Source of the DNA: Crocodylus rhombifer
Lineage: Eukaryota; Chordata; Crocodylia; Crocodylidae
Length of the DNA stretch: 64,000 nt
Assembly: GCA_038503035.1 (NCBI GenBank)
Contig: JAVSML010000031.1
Span: 948,146 to 1,012,145, forward strand
Direction: 5' to 3'
The notes under the pieces were generated by a model that searched no databases, was not told the origin of the DNA, and worked only from the letters and a program-made list of their open reading frames with translations. Made by a program: the position numbers and the translations under genes. Each line of letters opens with the position of its first letter. The stretch's first letter is position 1. This document shows, piece after piece, positions 33,600 to 45,443 of this stretch.

Positions 33600-34571
33600 T
33601 GTGTCGCCAACTGGCTGGAGGGCCGCACCCAGAGAGCGGTGGTGGACAGGTCATGTTCGACCTGGAGGGACGTGGGCAGTGGGGTCCCCCAGGGCTCGGT
33701 CCTCAGGCCCGCACTGCTCAACATCTTCATCAGTGACTTGGACGAGGGGGTAAATAGCACCCTGCTCAAATTCGCAGATAACACTAGGATGTGGGGGGAT
33801 GTGGGCATGCTAGAAGGGAGGAAAAGGCTGCAATCGGACCTAGACAGGTTACAAGGGTGGGCAGACGAGAATAGGATGGGTTTCAACACAGACAAGTGCA
33901 AGGTGATGCTATTGGGGAGGAACAACTGGCACCATACCTACAGGCTGGGGAACTCCCCTCTTGTCAGTACAGAGGCGGAAAAGGATCTTAGGGTCATCAT
34001 TGACTCCAAGATGAACATGGGCTGGCAGTGTGGGGAGTGAGTCAGGAAGGCCAACCGCACCTTGGCATGCACCCACAGATGCATCTCGAGCAGGTCCAAG
34101 GCGGTGATCCTCCCCCTCTATGTGGCACTGGTCAGGCCGCAGCTGGAGTACTGCGTCCAGGTCTGGGTGCCGCACTGCAGGAGGGATGTGGACAGCATGG
34201 AGAGGGTCCAGAGGAGGCCACTCGCATGGTCGGGGGCAGCAGGGCAGGCCCTACGAGGAGAGGCGACTGGACCTGAACCTGTTCGGCCTCCACAAGAGAA
34301 GGCTGAGGGGGATCTTGTGGCCTGTTACAAACTAGTCAACGGGGACCAGCAGGCATTGGGGGAGTCCCCGTTCCCCCGAGCACGGCCAGGAGTGACTAGA
34401 AATAAAGGTCACAAGCTGGCAGAGGGGAAATTCAGATTAGACATCAGGAGGCGCGACTTCACGGTCAGGGTGGCTAGGATCTGGGACCAACTTCCAAGAG
34501 AAGTGGTGCTGGCTCCTGCCCTGGGGGTGTTTAAGAGGAGGCTGGATGAACACCTTGCTGGGGTTGTTTGA
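33600..34571 (+). pseudogene. CR1 reverse transcriptase remnant (second half)
   Basis: Begins just after motif A, has motif B as [21 protein letters not shown], and motif C as FADNTRMWG, with Asn (33780-33782) replacing the second catalytic Asp. A TGA interrupts the frame at 34037-34039, just after MGWQCGE. The C-terminal part continues (34062-34571) with LEYCVQVWVPHCRRDVDSME and ends in FKRRLDEHLAGVV. A frame change near 34220-34250 causes the overlapping frames. Inactive. Confidence 0.9.
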
Positions 34572-34658
34572 CCCCAGTGCTCTTTCCTGCCATGGCGGGG
34601 GGTCGGGCTCGATGATCTACTCAGGTCCCTTCCAACCCTACTAACTATGAAACTATGA

Positions 34659-36675
34659 CTGTAGTGGCCAGCACTCGGCAGCTCTTTAGCTCAGCTAATC
34701 AAGGGCAGCCATCAAGTTTTTCATAAGAGTAAGGATGTTGAGAGCTTGCCGCCACTGTGGCATTGCCAAAGGGGTTACCCATGGTTGTACCGAGCCCAAC
34801 CATCCTAACCATTGCTAACTGTAGGTCACAGGTAGGTGACTGGATTGTGCTGGGAGAAAGTTCACAGTAAACAGTAATTTTTGTTTTAAATGCCATTCTC
34901 ATTGTCACTCTCATAGGGGGGTAGATTCTCTGCCTAGGCAAAGGGCAGCATCTTTTGTTTGATCAATGCAAGTACACGTCAGCTTGATATTTTGCTCGAA
35001 GGCGAGATGAATAATGCTTGCCACAGAATCGCTCTGACTAAAGCCGAGTGCCCTGCTGCACTGCCTCGCTCCTCGTTACTGTCTCGAGAAATCCCAGTAT
35101 TACCGTGTGCAGAAGACCAAGTGGTAACCACAACAACACGATTATTTATTTATTTGTTTGTTTTGCTCTTCATACAGCATCGCAGCATTAGACAGGATGA
35201 CTCAATAGGTCTTTTCCATCTCACTGATGATTCATGAGTGTTCCCTGAAGCCTGTTCTCCGGTGCTTTGTCCAGTGTACTTTTCCATCATCATCTCTCTT
35301 ATGCGTTTCTAAGGCGCCAGGCACAATGGTATCAAAGGAGCATTTATAGAATGATAAGCAACGGGGTTTCCACCAATTCCCTGGAGATATTCTTCCTTTT
35401 TGTTTAACAGCTTCGGGAAGGATTGCTGCATCCGTGTGCGTTAGCAGTTTCGTATTCTCACTACCCCTGCTATTCCCTCTGGAGCCAGAAAATAATTCCA
35501 CTCCCTCCTTGTTATTTGCACCCTTCAAATACCAGTAGATAATAATTCAGATAATGAAGAAGCAGAATCAGCAGCATCCGTGCTATGAAGAGCATGCAAT
35601 ACCTTACCCGCTCTCCAGTTACTCTTAATCATCATCCTTCTTCCCCTGCAAACTTTTCCTGCTCCATGAAAGGAAAACAAAAGACACCCCTTGAAACCTC
35701 CTGGATCCCCTAAACGACTGTACTAAGAAACAAAAATAAAGACAGCTGAAGCAGCGCCCCTGAGAGTCTTTGTTAGCTCGACAGGCTTGGCCGCGTATTA
35801 GAGAAGGGGATTAATTGTCTGTGGATACAGATCATAGGGAAAATGGACTTACTGACTCAACTGCAAGATAGATGGGGAATTTTGAATGGGAAAAATTAGA
35901 TTGCTGCCTCTAACTGGTAGCAGGGGAGGTCCTTTTTTTAGCACTGACACTTCTTCCGAAGAGATTATGGACTTAGATTAGGGGATGAGACGGACCAAAG
36001 GGGCTAGAAAGACTGGGGGAGAGACAGGGTTGAGTTCCCCTCCGTTATCATGTCCCCTCAGTGGTGTAGAGTCCGTCAAGGACCATACAACAGTGGCACA
36101 GGTAGGAGCCGCATGGTTGCAACTTCAAGTCACATCAGGGTGAGCGCTGAGAATCAGAATCAGCTTGCTGACATCTCTCCTTATCACCTCCATCTTATTT
36201 TGCAAGGTGCCGCCCTGGGATGCAATCTGCCTCAGCCTCTTTGGCACTTGTAAAGACCTGTCTTTTCAGACAGGCCTTTTCTCTGCCCTCGCCACTCTCT
36301 GCTTTTGCAAGTAAATGAACAGACATGCAGCGGGGTATGGACATACTTTCATTCTGTGCAACAGAACAAGCCTCGTGCTCTTGTGCATATGAGTTTTTTA
36401 CCCCCCTCTTATGTAGCAAGTAAATCAGCATGACTAGGACTGTGTACGTGTCTTCCAGGGTTGGAGCATTGCTAGGGTTGAGATGAGGGCAACTCGGGTG
36501 ATCTGCTCCATTAAATGGACTTCTTTGCTTTTAAGAATGAATCCATCTATACCAGCTTCAGGGTGAATTAAGATCTCCTTTTGACACCTTTTTATGGGCA
36601 GGTTTTTCTTACCTAGTAGCAGAGTGGAGATCTCATTCACATCACTGGATAGGACCAAAAGAAAACTATATGGTT
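34659..36675. other. Non-coding stretch, nothing recognised
   Basis: No gene recognised. A short TTTA/TTTG-type run lies at 35142-35163. Confidence 0.5.
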
Positions 36676-37467
36676 TGATAAGGATAAGTGCAAAGTCCTG
36701 CACTTAGCACGGAGCAATCCCATGCACCAGTGCAGGCTGGGGGTGATGGGCTGAACAGCAGCTCTGCAGAAAAGGACCTGGGGGGACAGGGGACAAGAAG
36801 CTGAACAGGAGCCAGAAGTGTGCCCTTGGTGCCAAGAAGGCTATCGGCATCCTGGGCTGTGTTGGTAGGAGCATTACCGGCAGGTCAAGGGCAGTGATTC
36901 CTCCCCTCTATTCAGCACTGGAGTCCTGTGTCCAGCTGTAGCCCCCTACTACAGAAAGGATGTGGACACACTGGAGAGAGTCCAGCGGAGAACAATGAAA
37001 ATGGTTCGGGGCTGGGACACAACTTTCGGGGAGAGGCTGAGGGAATAGGACTTACTTAGTCTGAAGAAGAGAAGACCAAGGGGGGATTGAATAGCGGCCT
37101 TCACCTCCCTTCACCGGGGGGTACTGATGCATTCAACTACTTGAACTATTGAAGGGGGGCTGCAAAGAGGATGGAGCTGGGCTGCTCTCAGTGGGGGCAG
37201 ATGACAGGACAAGGAGCAATGGGCTCAAGTTGAAGCAAAGGAAGTTGAGGTTGGATACTAGGAAAAACTCTCACCAGGAGGATAGTGAAACAGCAGCAGG
37301 CTACTCAGAGAGGTGGTAGAGTCTCCATCCTTGGAGTTTTTTAAGACCCAGGTAGACAAAATGTTGGCTGGGATGATGTAGCTGGGGCTGGCCCTGCTTT
37401 GAGCAGGGGGTTGGACTAGATGTGACCTCCTGAGGGCCCTTCACGCCCTCGTTTTCTATGATTCTGT
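36676..37467 (+). mobile_element. CR1-type LINE, 3' part
   Basis: Starts at 'ataagtgcaaagtcctgcac' in the late reverse transcriptase and ends with 'ttttctatgattctgtg' at 37467. Phrases for the C-terminal region ('tgtccagctgtagcccc', 'ggagagagtccagcgg', 'gaagagaagaccaagg') are in order, but no frame stays open. Near 37118-37152 it has a small local rearrangement with two 'caactacttgaactattg' type phrases, absent from the 30200 copy. Confidence 0.88.
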
Positions 37468-38989
37468 GCTTCTGCTGCTGGCAGGCGTGTTCCCAGGTTC
37501 GCTGGGAAATAAACAAGGCTGAATGAGTCCTAGCTAATCTGCACACTGTGCAGACTATGACTATACGCCCTGGCTTGTCAGCACTCACATCCCTGCCACT
37601 GTTTCCCTGCCACTGCAGCAATTGTGATTTGAATTAACAACTTTTGCTACCAACAGGCAAGCCAAATGGAGGGTCGAATGCAAGCAGTTCTGCATGTTTC
37701 CATAGGAACATACGATTTGCCATATTATGTCAATTGATGATTCAGTATCCATCCTGCAGCAGTAGCTAGGACTGTTGTCTGACTCAGGCAGGTTGTGTTG
37801 TAGCTGTCCCCTGGGTGTTGTTTGCAGCGCCTCCCGAGGTAGCACAGCGTCCAAACACAGCTCATTTCTTTTCCCTCGACTGGCAGGAACTGTCGGAGTA
37901 CAAGTCTGCTAATCCCGTTCTTCTCCAGGGAAAGGGAAACAGGGCCCAAACAGATCTTACAGGATCATGTCTGGCTACTTTAGGGAAAGCCTCTGGGAAT
38001 ACAAAAGAGAAAGGAAGGTTTGTAGTTTGAAGCAAAGGGGCTCATGAGAGTCGCACCTCGATTAAGACCTTCTGCCCTCCCGGCCCTGTCCAAGCCGTAT
38101 GGAACAGGGTTGAAAATCCCTAAACGGATGCCCGAACTTGTGGCTTGGGCATGGCAATGAAAGGGTTAAGGACAAACAAAGCCAGTGGATGAGGAAGGAT
38201 GCTTTAGGAGCACCTTGTGGGGGGCTACGGGGGTGGGAAGAAAAATAGGTTGTGCAAATGCTGGTGTCTGTGTTTTTAAGAGAACTCTTTCAGATGCCCT
38301 TTATTAGAGTAGAAGGATGATTAAAGAAGCTCCATAGGAACCCAACCTCTGCTGATCCCCGCAAGCTGCCGTCTCCTGCAAGAGGCACCAGATGCACAGG
38401 GATAGAGAACAAAGGCACCGACGCCGCTGTCAACACCGGAGTCAAGTTCATTCCAGCTGACACCCTCCTCCTCCTCCTCCTCCTGCTCCTCCGGACTTGC
38501 AGCAGATCCTGGGATCTGTACTCCCCGCTCTTCTCGCTCACCAGAGATAGGATTATTCACTATAAGCGAACAACCTCACTACCCGAAGGCAATCCCACTC
38601 GCCTGTTACGAATAAACAGATGAACACAAAGCCAAGGCCATATCTCCTAGCTGAGCAGAACTAATGCAGCTTAAAGTGCAAAGAGAGCGCATCAATGGGG
38701 AGAAGCATGCAATTTGCTGGGATGTTCATCACCCTCTGCTTAATGCCACTTAGCGTTACACCGTGCATTGCTTGGGCTTTTAACCTCTGGCAAGGAGAAC
38801 GAATGCAGGCAGAGCTCTCCTGCCACTTGTTGCCTCCACTTGGCCTCATGACTCCCTTCTCCAGTCTTTGCAGAAGTTTGCTGAAGTTTGTGACTAGAGG
38901 CCCAAAAGGCATCCTAAAGATGATTCTTCTTTGTGAAGCAGAGGGAGGAGGATGCTTCCTAAAGAGACGCATCCTGAGTGCTAGGGTTA
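37468..38989. other. Non-coding stretch with a short (CCT)n array
   Basis: No gene recognised. An array of CCT triplets at 38463-38492 explains the poly-Glu/Arg frames on the minus strand (38290-38560). The plus frame 38695-39009 begins with a hydrophobic stretch like a signal peptide but has no known domain. Confidence 0.5.
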
Positions 38990-39260
38990 CACAGAAACTC
39001 AGGACATAGGGATGGAAAGGACCTTGCTCCACCTCCATGTCCAAAGCCAGGATCAACTATCTTTAAACCACTCAGGTGACCTGATCTTAACCATCTCCAA
39101 TAGTGTAGATTCAACAATAAATGGTGTTTTAGGTGGCAAGGATGTTCTTCCTGACATCCAAATAAATCCTTCTTGTTGCAGTTTAATCCCAATTTGTTTC
39201 TTGTCCAGTCCTCAAAGGATGCTGACAGTAGTTTTTTACCTTCCTCTTTACTAAATTTTT
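38990..39260 (-). mobile_element. Old CR1-type LINE 3' fragment
   Basis: A diverged CR1 end in reverse: 'gggatggaaaggacctt', then 'cttaaccatctccaatagtg', 'atgttcttcctgacatcc', 'ttgcagtttaatccc' and 'tttcttgtccagtcctc'. These follow the order of old CR1 tails. No open frame. Confidence 0.72.
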
Positions 39261-40260
39261 GCCTACTTGAATACTAGAATTGTAATGTATGTGAAGGTTG
39301 TTTTCATTGGGTAGCATCAATCCGGACTTCGGAAGGTCTGGATCTAGAATATTTTTGCAGGGCGTGACTTTTTTGCCTATCTAGCGGCAAAAAAGTAAAG
39401 TTGCATTGCTGCCTTCTTCCAGTGCTCTGCTATGGTGGTTATCGGGTCAGTGGAGAAAGACTGGGGTCAGCAGGCTCAACGGCAAATGTTTTCTTGGCAG
39501 AAATATGGACCTGAGGCTGCTGCCGAGCCACTTATTATTGAGTTTGATTAATGCATGCAGTGTAATTATCAGACATTGGCACAACAGGTTTCCATGTGAA
39601 CGTCCAAGTGGCTAATAATGGCCACTTGTTGGGATAGTGTTTTCCTGCTGTCAAATCACTATATTCCCCTCATACAACTCTTGGTTTACAACAGAAAGCT
39701 GGAAGGCAGCTTTCCTGTGCCTTGGGACTCAGCCATTGTGTGACACTGCCTGAGTGGGGGCCCTGGGCTGTGCGACGGAGTAATTCAAGGAGTTGAACAT
39801 CCCCCCTGTAACAAGTGTTTTGTATTAGCCAGTGACTGTCAGAGCAGGGGAAAGATGACCTCAAGCTACAGCCACAGGACTGGGAATCAAGCAAATTGTA
39901 CTTAGCCGAAAAGCACAACTAGCAACTTTTTGATGCGGGTGTCCCAGCCTTTGTCCAACACCACATGGTTGAAGCATCAGCCCAGAGCAGGGGGCACATG
40001 AGGGACCTAGGTCCTACGCTTCTCTCTGAGCTGGTTTGAATCCTAACCTCCTCTATCACAGGGTCACAACCCCACCACCAGGACGCAGGTGAGACAGACC
40101 TGCAAGGACCTTCCTGTTGCGGGTGGGCCAATGGGAAGCCAAGAGGGGCAGCATCTTGGGTTCAGCAGGAGACCAAGCAAGGTGAAGCCTGACTGTACAG
40201 CTCATGAATGTGGCTACTGCCTCAGCAAATGGGGAATTGAACCTGTGTAGGCAATGTTGC
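39261..40260. other. Non-coding stretch, nothing recognised
   Basis: No gene or repeat recognised. Confidence 0.5.
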
Positions 40261-40318
40261 TTGTGCATTTGGCATTACAGTTAATGGGAAATTTGTGCAT
40301 TTGGCATTACAGTTAATG
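40261..40318. repeat. 26-bp perfect tandem duplication
   Basis: 40261-40286 and 40293-40318 are identical (ttgtgcatttggcattacag followed by ttaatg), separated by six bases, so the period is 32. Being exact, it looks recent or is an assembly effect. Confidence 0.95.
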
Positions 40319-42499
40319 CATGAATAGCATGGGCGGTAGAGATTAGGGGCTGCAACTGGTGCCTGGACTGCATTATTTTCAGGGCCTTCTACTCTCAGTC
40401 CTCATTGCACTGCTCTAGGGCATGCCAAGGCCACAGAGGCAGGCTCTCCTTGCTTGCTCTCCTTCTGGTCTCATGACTCCTTGGATCACCTTCAAGAGGA
40501 AGGGTGTGAAAGGTTTGCACAATTATATCTGCCCCATAGCCTGGGGGAGGGTAGTAATTGCCCTCTACTGGGACACAGGCCATGTAGGTTCAACAGCACA
40601 GAGACTAAGGGGTCCCATGTAGACATCTAGCTGCAGGCCATGCTGATTCTGGCTGTCTGCATCTGGAGCTTCGTATGAAGGGTGGCAAACTCTTTCCCTG
40701 AGCCATCCAAGTGATGTATTTTGGCATTGACTTTCACACAGCTATTCTGTTTCCTGAAAGTGTGGATACGTAAGTGGGCACGATGCATGCAGGCTCAGCA
40801 AGTGCAATAGGCTATGTGTTGGCTGGGCATGTGCATGGCTATGTGCACGTGCCCATTGTGGACACAGTCTGGCATCTATAGCCCCAGAATGTAGGCAGCC
40901 CAAAACCATGACTAGAAAGGTATTGGCGGGGGGAGCACTAGAGCCCTTCAATGTTTTCAGGACTTGTCTTAGAAGCCAGAGGCATGGGCTCTCCATTCCC
41001 CTCACCCAGCAATGCGTCACACCTGCTTCTCTCTGACATCCTAGTACAGTACTCTGACCATTACATCCCAGCTCAGCCACTGTCCAGACTCCTCTCTGGT
41101 GCTGCTTTTGAAGCTGGCTCCTTGAGAAGGTAAGGGAGGGACATATACGGGGCCAAGAGGAAGCAAGCAAGCCAGAGGGTGTTGGACTCAGTGTGATGGT
41201 TGCTGGCCCAGAAGGGAAGGGAGCAACGTTTCTAGACTGGGATGGGCCTTATTTCTCATGAAGCAGAAACTCCCTCTCCTTTATAATTTTTTTTTTTCTG
41301 CAATGACTATTAAGTATAAGGGAACGTGGTGAAGTTTCAAAAAGGATCGCCAAGGTCAAACCCTTTCAAGATGAGGGGAGACTAGAACCAGGGTCTCAGT
41401 CCTCCCAAGCAAGTGCTAAACCACATGTAGTAGCTATGCATGCAGATGGGTTACGTACCCAAGGAGCAGAAGTCCTACCTACATGTAAGCGCCAAAACTA
41501 CCATTTAGATGACTACAAAACCCCACTTCAAGAATGAAAGGGCAACAGAGTGGCACTCAAAGCATCTAAAACAGGATTTAGCCCTTAATATTTCCATGTA
41601 CTACTTGCCTTCCTCCAAGATGATGGGGTGATAGTCCTGCCTTTCTCTCCACCTTTATCTGCCTTGCCTAGTGTTACTGGGGTAGGGACTGTGTGTATAT
41701 ATGATGTGTGTACCTTGAGAGATCCCATTTTCTTGTAAGCCATTTTCATACTGACATCGCTGCAAGAGAGAGCCTTTTAGAGGAATGGAAACAGCAGCAT
41801 TTCCAGCTAGGTTGAGTTGACTTTATAAGTTAGTCGCTTCCACCCCCGTGTATGCTTTGAGAACACACAAAGAAAAAAAAATGCATGAATAGATGAATTT
41901 GATGAAAGGGAGAACTGTGTGCATTTCTCATCCACCTCTCTGCCCTAGAAACACCTCAATTTAAGGAGCCTTCATTATAGTCCAAACAGGCTAAATAACA
42001 TCACGGCTTCTAAGCAGAGACAGCCAAGAGTACCAAGTCTGACAATGGTTTTTGTGCTGTGGACAATTGTCCATTACAGAGAAGAGTAAGAGGGTTTATG
42101 TAATGCAATGGGGAATACAATTTAGTTCTCTTCACAACCGCTGTGGCAAATTAGAGAAAAAAGAATTATTAAAAAAAGAGACAATCTTTGTTCGGGGAAA
42201 AGCAGGCTTTACTGAAAGCGTCATCACAGCACTGTAGATTACTTCTGAACAAAGGCCTATATAAAAGCTAAAATCCAAGAGATTCTCTGTGTCAGTAATG
42301 CAGTTCTCAGATTAATCTGGTGTCTGATTAGATTCAGCGTCAAAGAGCTGGAATATGTTGTTGCTTTCCTTTGCTGCCGCGTTATGTTTTTTTTTATTAT
42401 TATTTCTTGTTCTTGCCTCTTTAATCTATCCCAAATAGAACACCACTAAGCAAATAATAATGCAGGAATAACAAATCTGGATTTAAACTTGGATTTATT
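40319..42499. other. Non-coding stretch, nothing recognised
   Basis: No gene recognised. A poly-T run lies at 41287-41297. The minus-strand 142-codon frame at 40742-41170 has no known domain. Confidence 0.5.
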
Positions 42500-42560
42500 C
42501 CTGGTTTGAGCAGGGAGTTGGACTAGATGTGACCTCCTGAGGTCCCTTCCGGCCCCCATC
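42500..42560 (+). mobile_element. CR1 3' tail fragment, plus strand
   Basis: Reads 'ggtttgagcagggagttgg', 'actagatgtgacctcctg' and 'aggtcccttccggccc', the last part of a CR1 copy. The final terminal repeat is missing. An inverted CR1 tail follows about 200 bp further on. Confidence 0.82.
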
Positions 42561-42754
42561 CTGCATCCTGCAGGTTCCAGGTTTTATTTATGCATAAATA
42601 CTGATTTATACATATATAAAACATGCCACTCATGGTTTTCAAACATGGTTGGGTAAAGTGAAGTGCCGAAGGACCTAACTGTCCATTCTTGGGGTTGCAA
42701 GATGTTCCACTGAGTTCAACGCACAGACTTGCATGAGTAAATGACTCCTTGACC

Positions 42755-42860
42755 ATAGAAAATGAGGGTTGAAGGGACCTCAGGAGGTCACATCTAGCCC
42801 AAGCCCCTGCTCAAAGCAGCATCAGCCCTAACTAGATCGTCCCAGCCAGCAGCTTAAGTG
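42755..42860 (-). mobile_element. CR1 3' tail fragment, minus strand
   Basis: Reads 'catagaaaatgagggttg', 'aagggacctcaggagg', 'cctgctcaaagcagc' and 'actagatcgtcccagcc', a reverse-oriented CR1 end. With 42500-42560 it forms an inverted pair around 42561-42754. Confidence 0.85.
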
Positions 42861-44936
42861 ATGGCAAAATCAAAAGAAAGATCTAGTGATGAAAGCAATG
42901 CATTGGGATACTGGAGTTCCCTGCTTCTTCCATAGAGTAGCTTCCTTTGACTTTGGGCAAGGTACTGATGCTCAGATCATCAGAGGACTTGAAGCACAGC
43001 GGGTTCAATCCACAAAACGACATAGAAGCTGTAGTGTCCAGCACTGTGGTGCCTTAGGGCATGCTGAAATCCATACCTTCAAGTTAGGCCTCCTAAGGTG
43101 ATGGAGGTAGGGGCACCTAAGAAGGGGATTTAGGAAAGCCAGCACCCAGAGCAGGGAACCAGATGTTACGGTCAAGAGGGAAAGCTGAAGAAATGGGACC
43201 ATTGCAGGCCTCACCTGTCAGGTGCCTATTTGCGACGCCCAGCTGGAATTCGGCACTCGAGGCATCATTATCTCATAAAACACTACAGGTAGTGATGTGC
43301 ATTTCCTCAGCCCTGTCTGTTATCCAGCATTCACCTGGAGAAGTTTGAGATCCAGGGGCCTTGACCTTGTACCTCCCATTTCTTAGGAGAAGAGCATAGC
43401 CCTATTATTTAGTGGTTTGGACACTCCCATAGGAGAGAGGAGACCTAGGTCTCCAGCATGTATTCATTTCTCAGTAAAGTTGGCGCAGGACTGTGTCTTC
43501 CTTCTTCCAGCTGAATCCCTATCCAAGAGGTTACTCCCCTTCCACCACAACTCCTGCTCAGTTATTCTCCACAGAGTAGATTGGACCCCCAGATGTGCAG
43601 CACTGTCCAGACTCAGATGGTTTTGGGCAAATGATGGTACCTCCCAAATGCAAGGGGAAGCAACTTAGAGAAAGGCAACAGCTGAGGAGAGGTTAGACCA
43701 GGAGTAGGTACCTAAGAACATCTGTAAACCTCTGGTTTTATGAGTAACCACCTGCAGAATTAGACTTTTACACGTCATGCCCAAGAACTTATCTTGGCCT
43801 TCTAAAGTCACCGAAGGCTTTTCATGGACTTCACTGGGCTTTCGATCCAAAGGCAGAACAACACAACCATGCACTTGTGGCAGCTGCTGCACGCAGGGAA
43901 GCATCCAGGTGCTGCTGTACTGCACGGCTGCAGTACGGCTGGGTTTTTTCCCACCCTCCTCCCCAACTGTGCCACTGTTTCAATTCATCCCATATTCTCC
44001 TATGGGTTTGTAGTTGCTAATTAGTATCTTCCCACTTAGCAAGCTCTGCAAGCAGCAGCCTCTTTATAGTTTATTTTATTCTCGGCAGTAATCTTTCCAG
44101 CTGCCCCAAGTCCCTAAGTTTTCAAGGGGCATTTCTCTTGCCCATTAGTATTAATAATGGAGAGCAGTTGGTCTGGATGAATATTCTCCACCAGGCATTA
44201 GTTCATCAAGGTTAACTGCTATCAAATGAGCCATATTGTCCTTGTAAGTTTGCAGAAGTCAAATGAAAGTAGTATCAGCTGCAAAAATGGCCATGTATGC
44301 ACATGCTCAAGGGGGTAGGAGATAAAAAAACCAGGGCGGGCTAAAAATAATTCTAGGTGGGCCAAGTTTAGTTTATGATCTAAAACATTTCTTTTTGGTC
44401 CTGTGGGAAATATTTTATTGGGTCATTTCTTAATGCACAGAATGACCCAAGGTAAAGATGTGAGTAGAAGGCAAACACTTATCTCAGTTGAGGGCAGGGC
44501 AGGCACTGGCATGTCTCGGAAATCAAACCAAAGGCTGAATGCATTGTGAGTTAGAGCAGACTGTTCTGAGTTTGGCCAAGCTGTGCAGCCAACTTTTGCA
44601 GCAATGTCCTGCAAGTCCCCTCCTTTATGCCCCACTTTGTACTATACTACCTGACTCAGCTATGGAGCTGGTCCTTTAACAGAAGCTGACCTTTATCTCC
44701 TCTCCTCCTGGCCCTCTGCTGCCCTTTGCCCTGCTTAGATGTGGGCCAAACCAGGACTGGGAAAGTAGGCACCTTTCTTCCCTATGTCCTATCCTCCTCT
44801 GCTGTGGGAGAGCCTTTCCCACATTCCTTTCCAAGCCGAATATTGAAAGCACCATATGCAGTGTATCCTGGTATTGACCCATGGCACCCCCTCCTCACTA
44901 GGTTCTGGTACACTGTGGGCACGTTTATACAAGACA
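42861..44936. other. Non-coding stretch, nothing recognised
   Basis: No gene or assignable repeat. The overlapping frames at 43777-44024 have no domain. Confidence 0.5.
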
Positions 44937-45158
44937 CTTACTGCGCAGTAGCCTAATAATGCTGCACAGTAGCGTGCTGGTCAAACACTACTGCTCAGTG
45001 TTATTAAGCTACTGCACAGTGGCTGTCGCCCAAAAACGGTGCACCGGCACTACTGTGCAATAGCGCACATTACTGTGCATTGAGTTAGTACTGTATTAAG
45101 CAGGTACTAAACTAAATACGCAGTAACTACTGCACAGTCACGAACATGTAGATGCACC
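44937..45158. mobile_element. MITE family A
   Basis: A 222-bp element opening with 'gggcacgtttatacaagac' and closing with 'catgtagatgcacc'. It has the same orientation as 12424-12677 and shares 'cagtagcctaataa', 'aagcaggtactaaactaaat' and 'taactactg' phrases with it. It lies immediately before a CR1 tail. Non-coding. Confidence 0.8.
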
Positions 45159-45169
45159 TATTGAGGACA

Positions 45170-45443
45170 TATCAGGTGACAGAACAAGGAGCAGAGGTCT
45201 CAAGTTCAGCAAGGGAAGTTTAGGTTAGATATTAGGAAAAACTTTCTCACTAGGAGGGTGGTGAAACACTGGAACAGGTCATCCAGAGAGGTGGCAGACT
45301 CTCCGTCCTTGGCGGTTTGGAAGACCTGGCTTGACAAAGTCCTGGCTGGGATGATGTAGTTGGGGCTGGCCCTGCTTTGAGCAGGGGGTTGGACTAGATG
45401 CGACCCCCTGAGGTCCCTTCAACCCTCATTTTCTGTGATTCTA
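45170..45443 (+). mobile_element. CR1-type LINE 3' fragment
   Basis: Runs from 'caggtgacagaacaaggagc' through 'ggaaaaactttctcactagg', 'gaagacctggcttgac' and 'gcagggggttggactagatg' to the terminal 'tttctgtgattctac'. It is close to the 30200 and 36676 copies. It is 5'-truncated directly next to the MITE, which leaves only about 11 bases between them. Confidence 0.9.

Larger units (their letters stand above)
32930..34658 (+). mobile_element. Composite CR1 with assembly gap, 'ctatgaaa' subfamily
   Basis: Three pieces. Piece 1 (about 32930-33059) is mid reverse transcriptase, around motif A. Piece 2 (33060-33499) is the linker upstream of the reverse transcriptase, the counterpart of 51925-52340 in another copy. 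Then come 100 Ns, and piece 3 (33600-34658) continues the reverse transcriptase to the 3' end 'aactatgaaactatga'. Piece 3 begins with tgtgtcgccaa, the same 11 bases that end piece 1. The order is thus not that of one element. Confidence 0.88.

Noticed and set aside
38695..39009. Plus-strand frame with a signal-peptide-like start
   Set aside because: Only the hydrophobic beginning is suggestive. The rest has no domain and the end runs toward an old CR1 tail.
43245..43256. Cloning-adapter-like string ggaattcggcac, followed by a CTCGAG site
   Set aside because: It recalls cDNA-library adapter sequence, but the match is only 12 bases, it sits in continuous unique-looking sequence, and chance occurrence is plausible.
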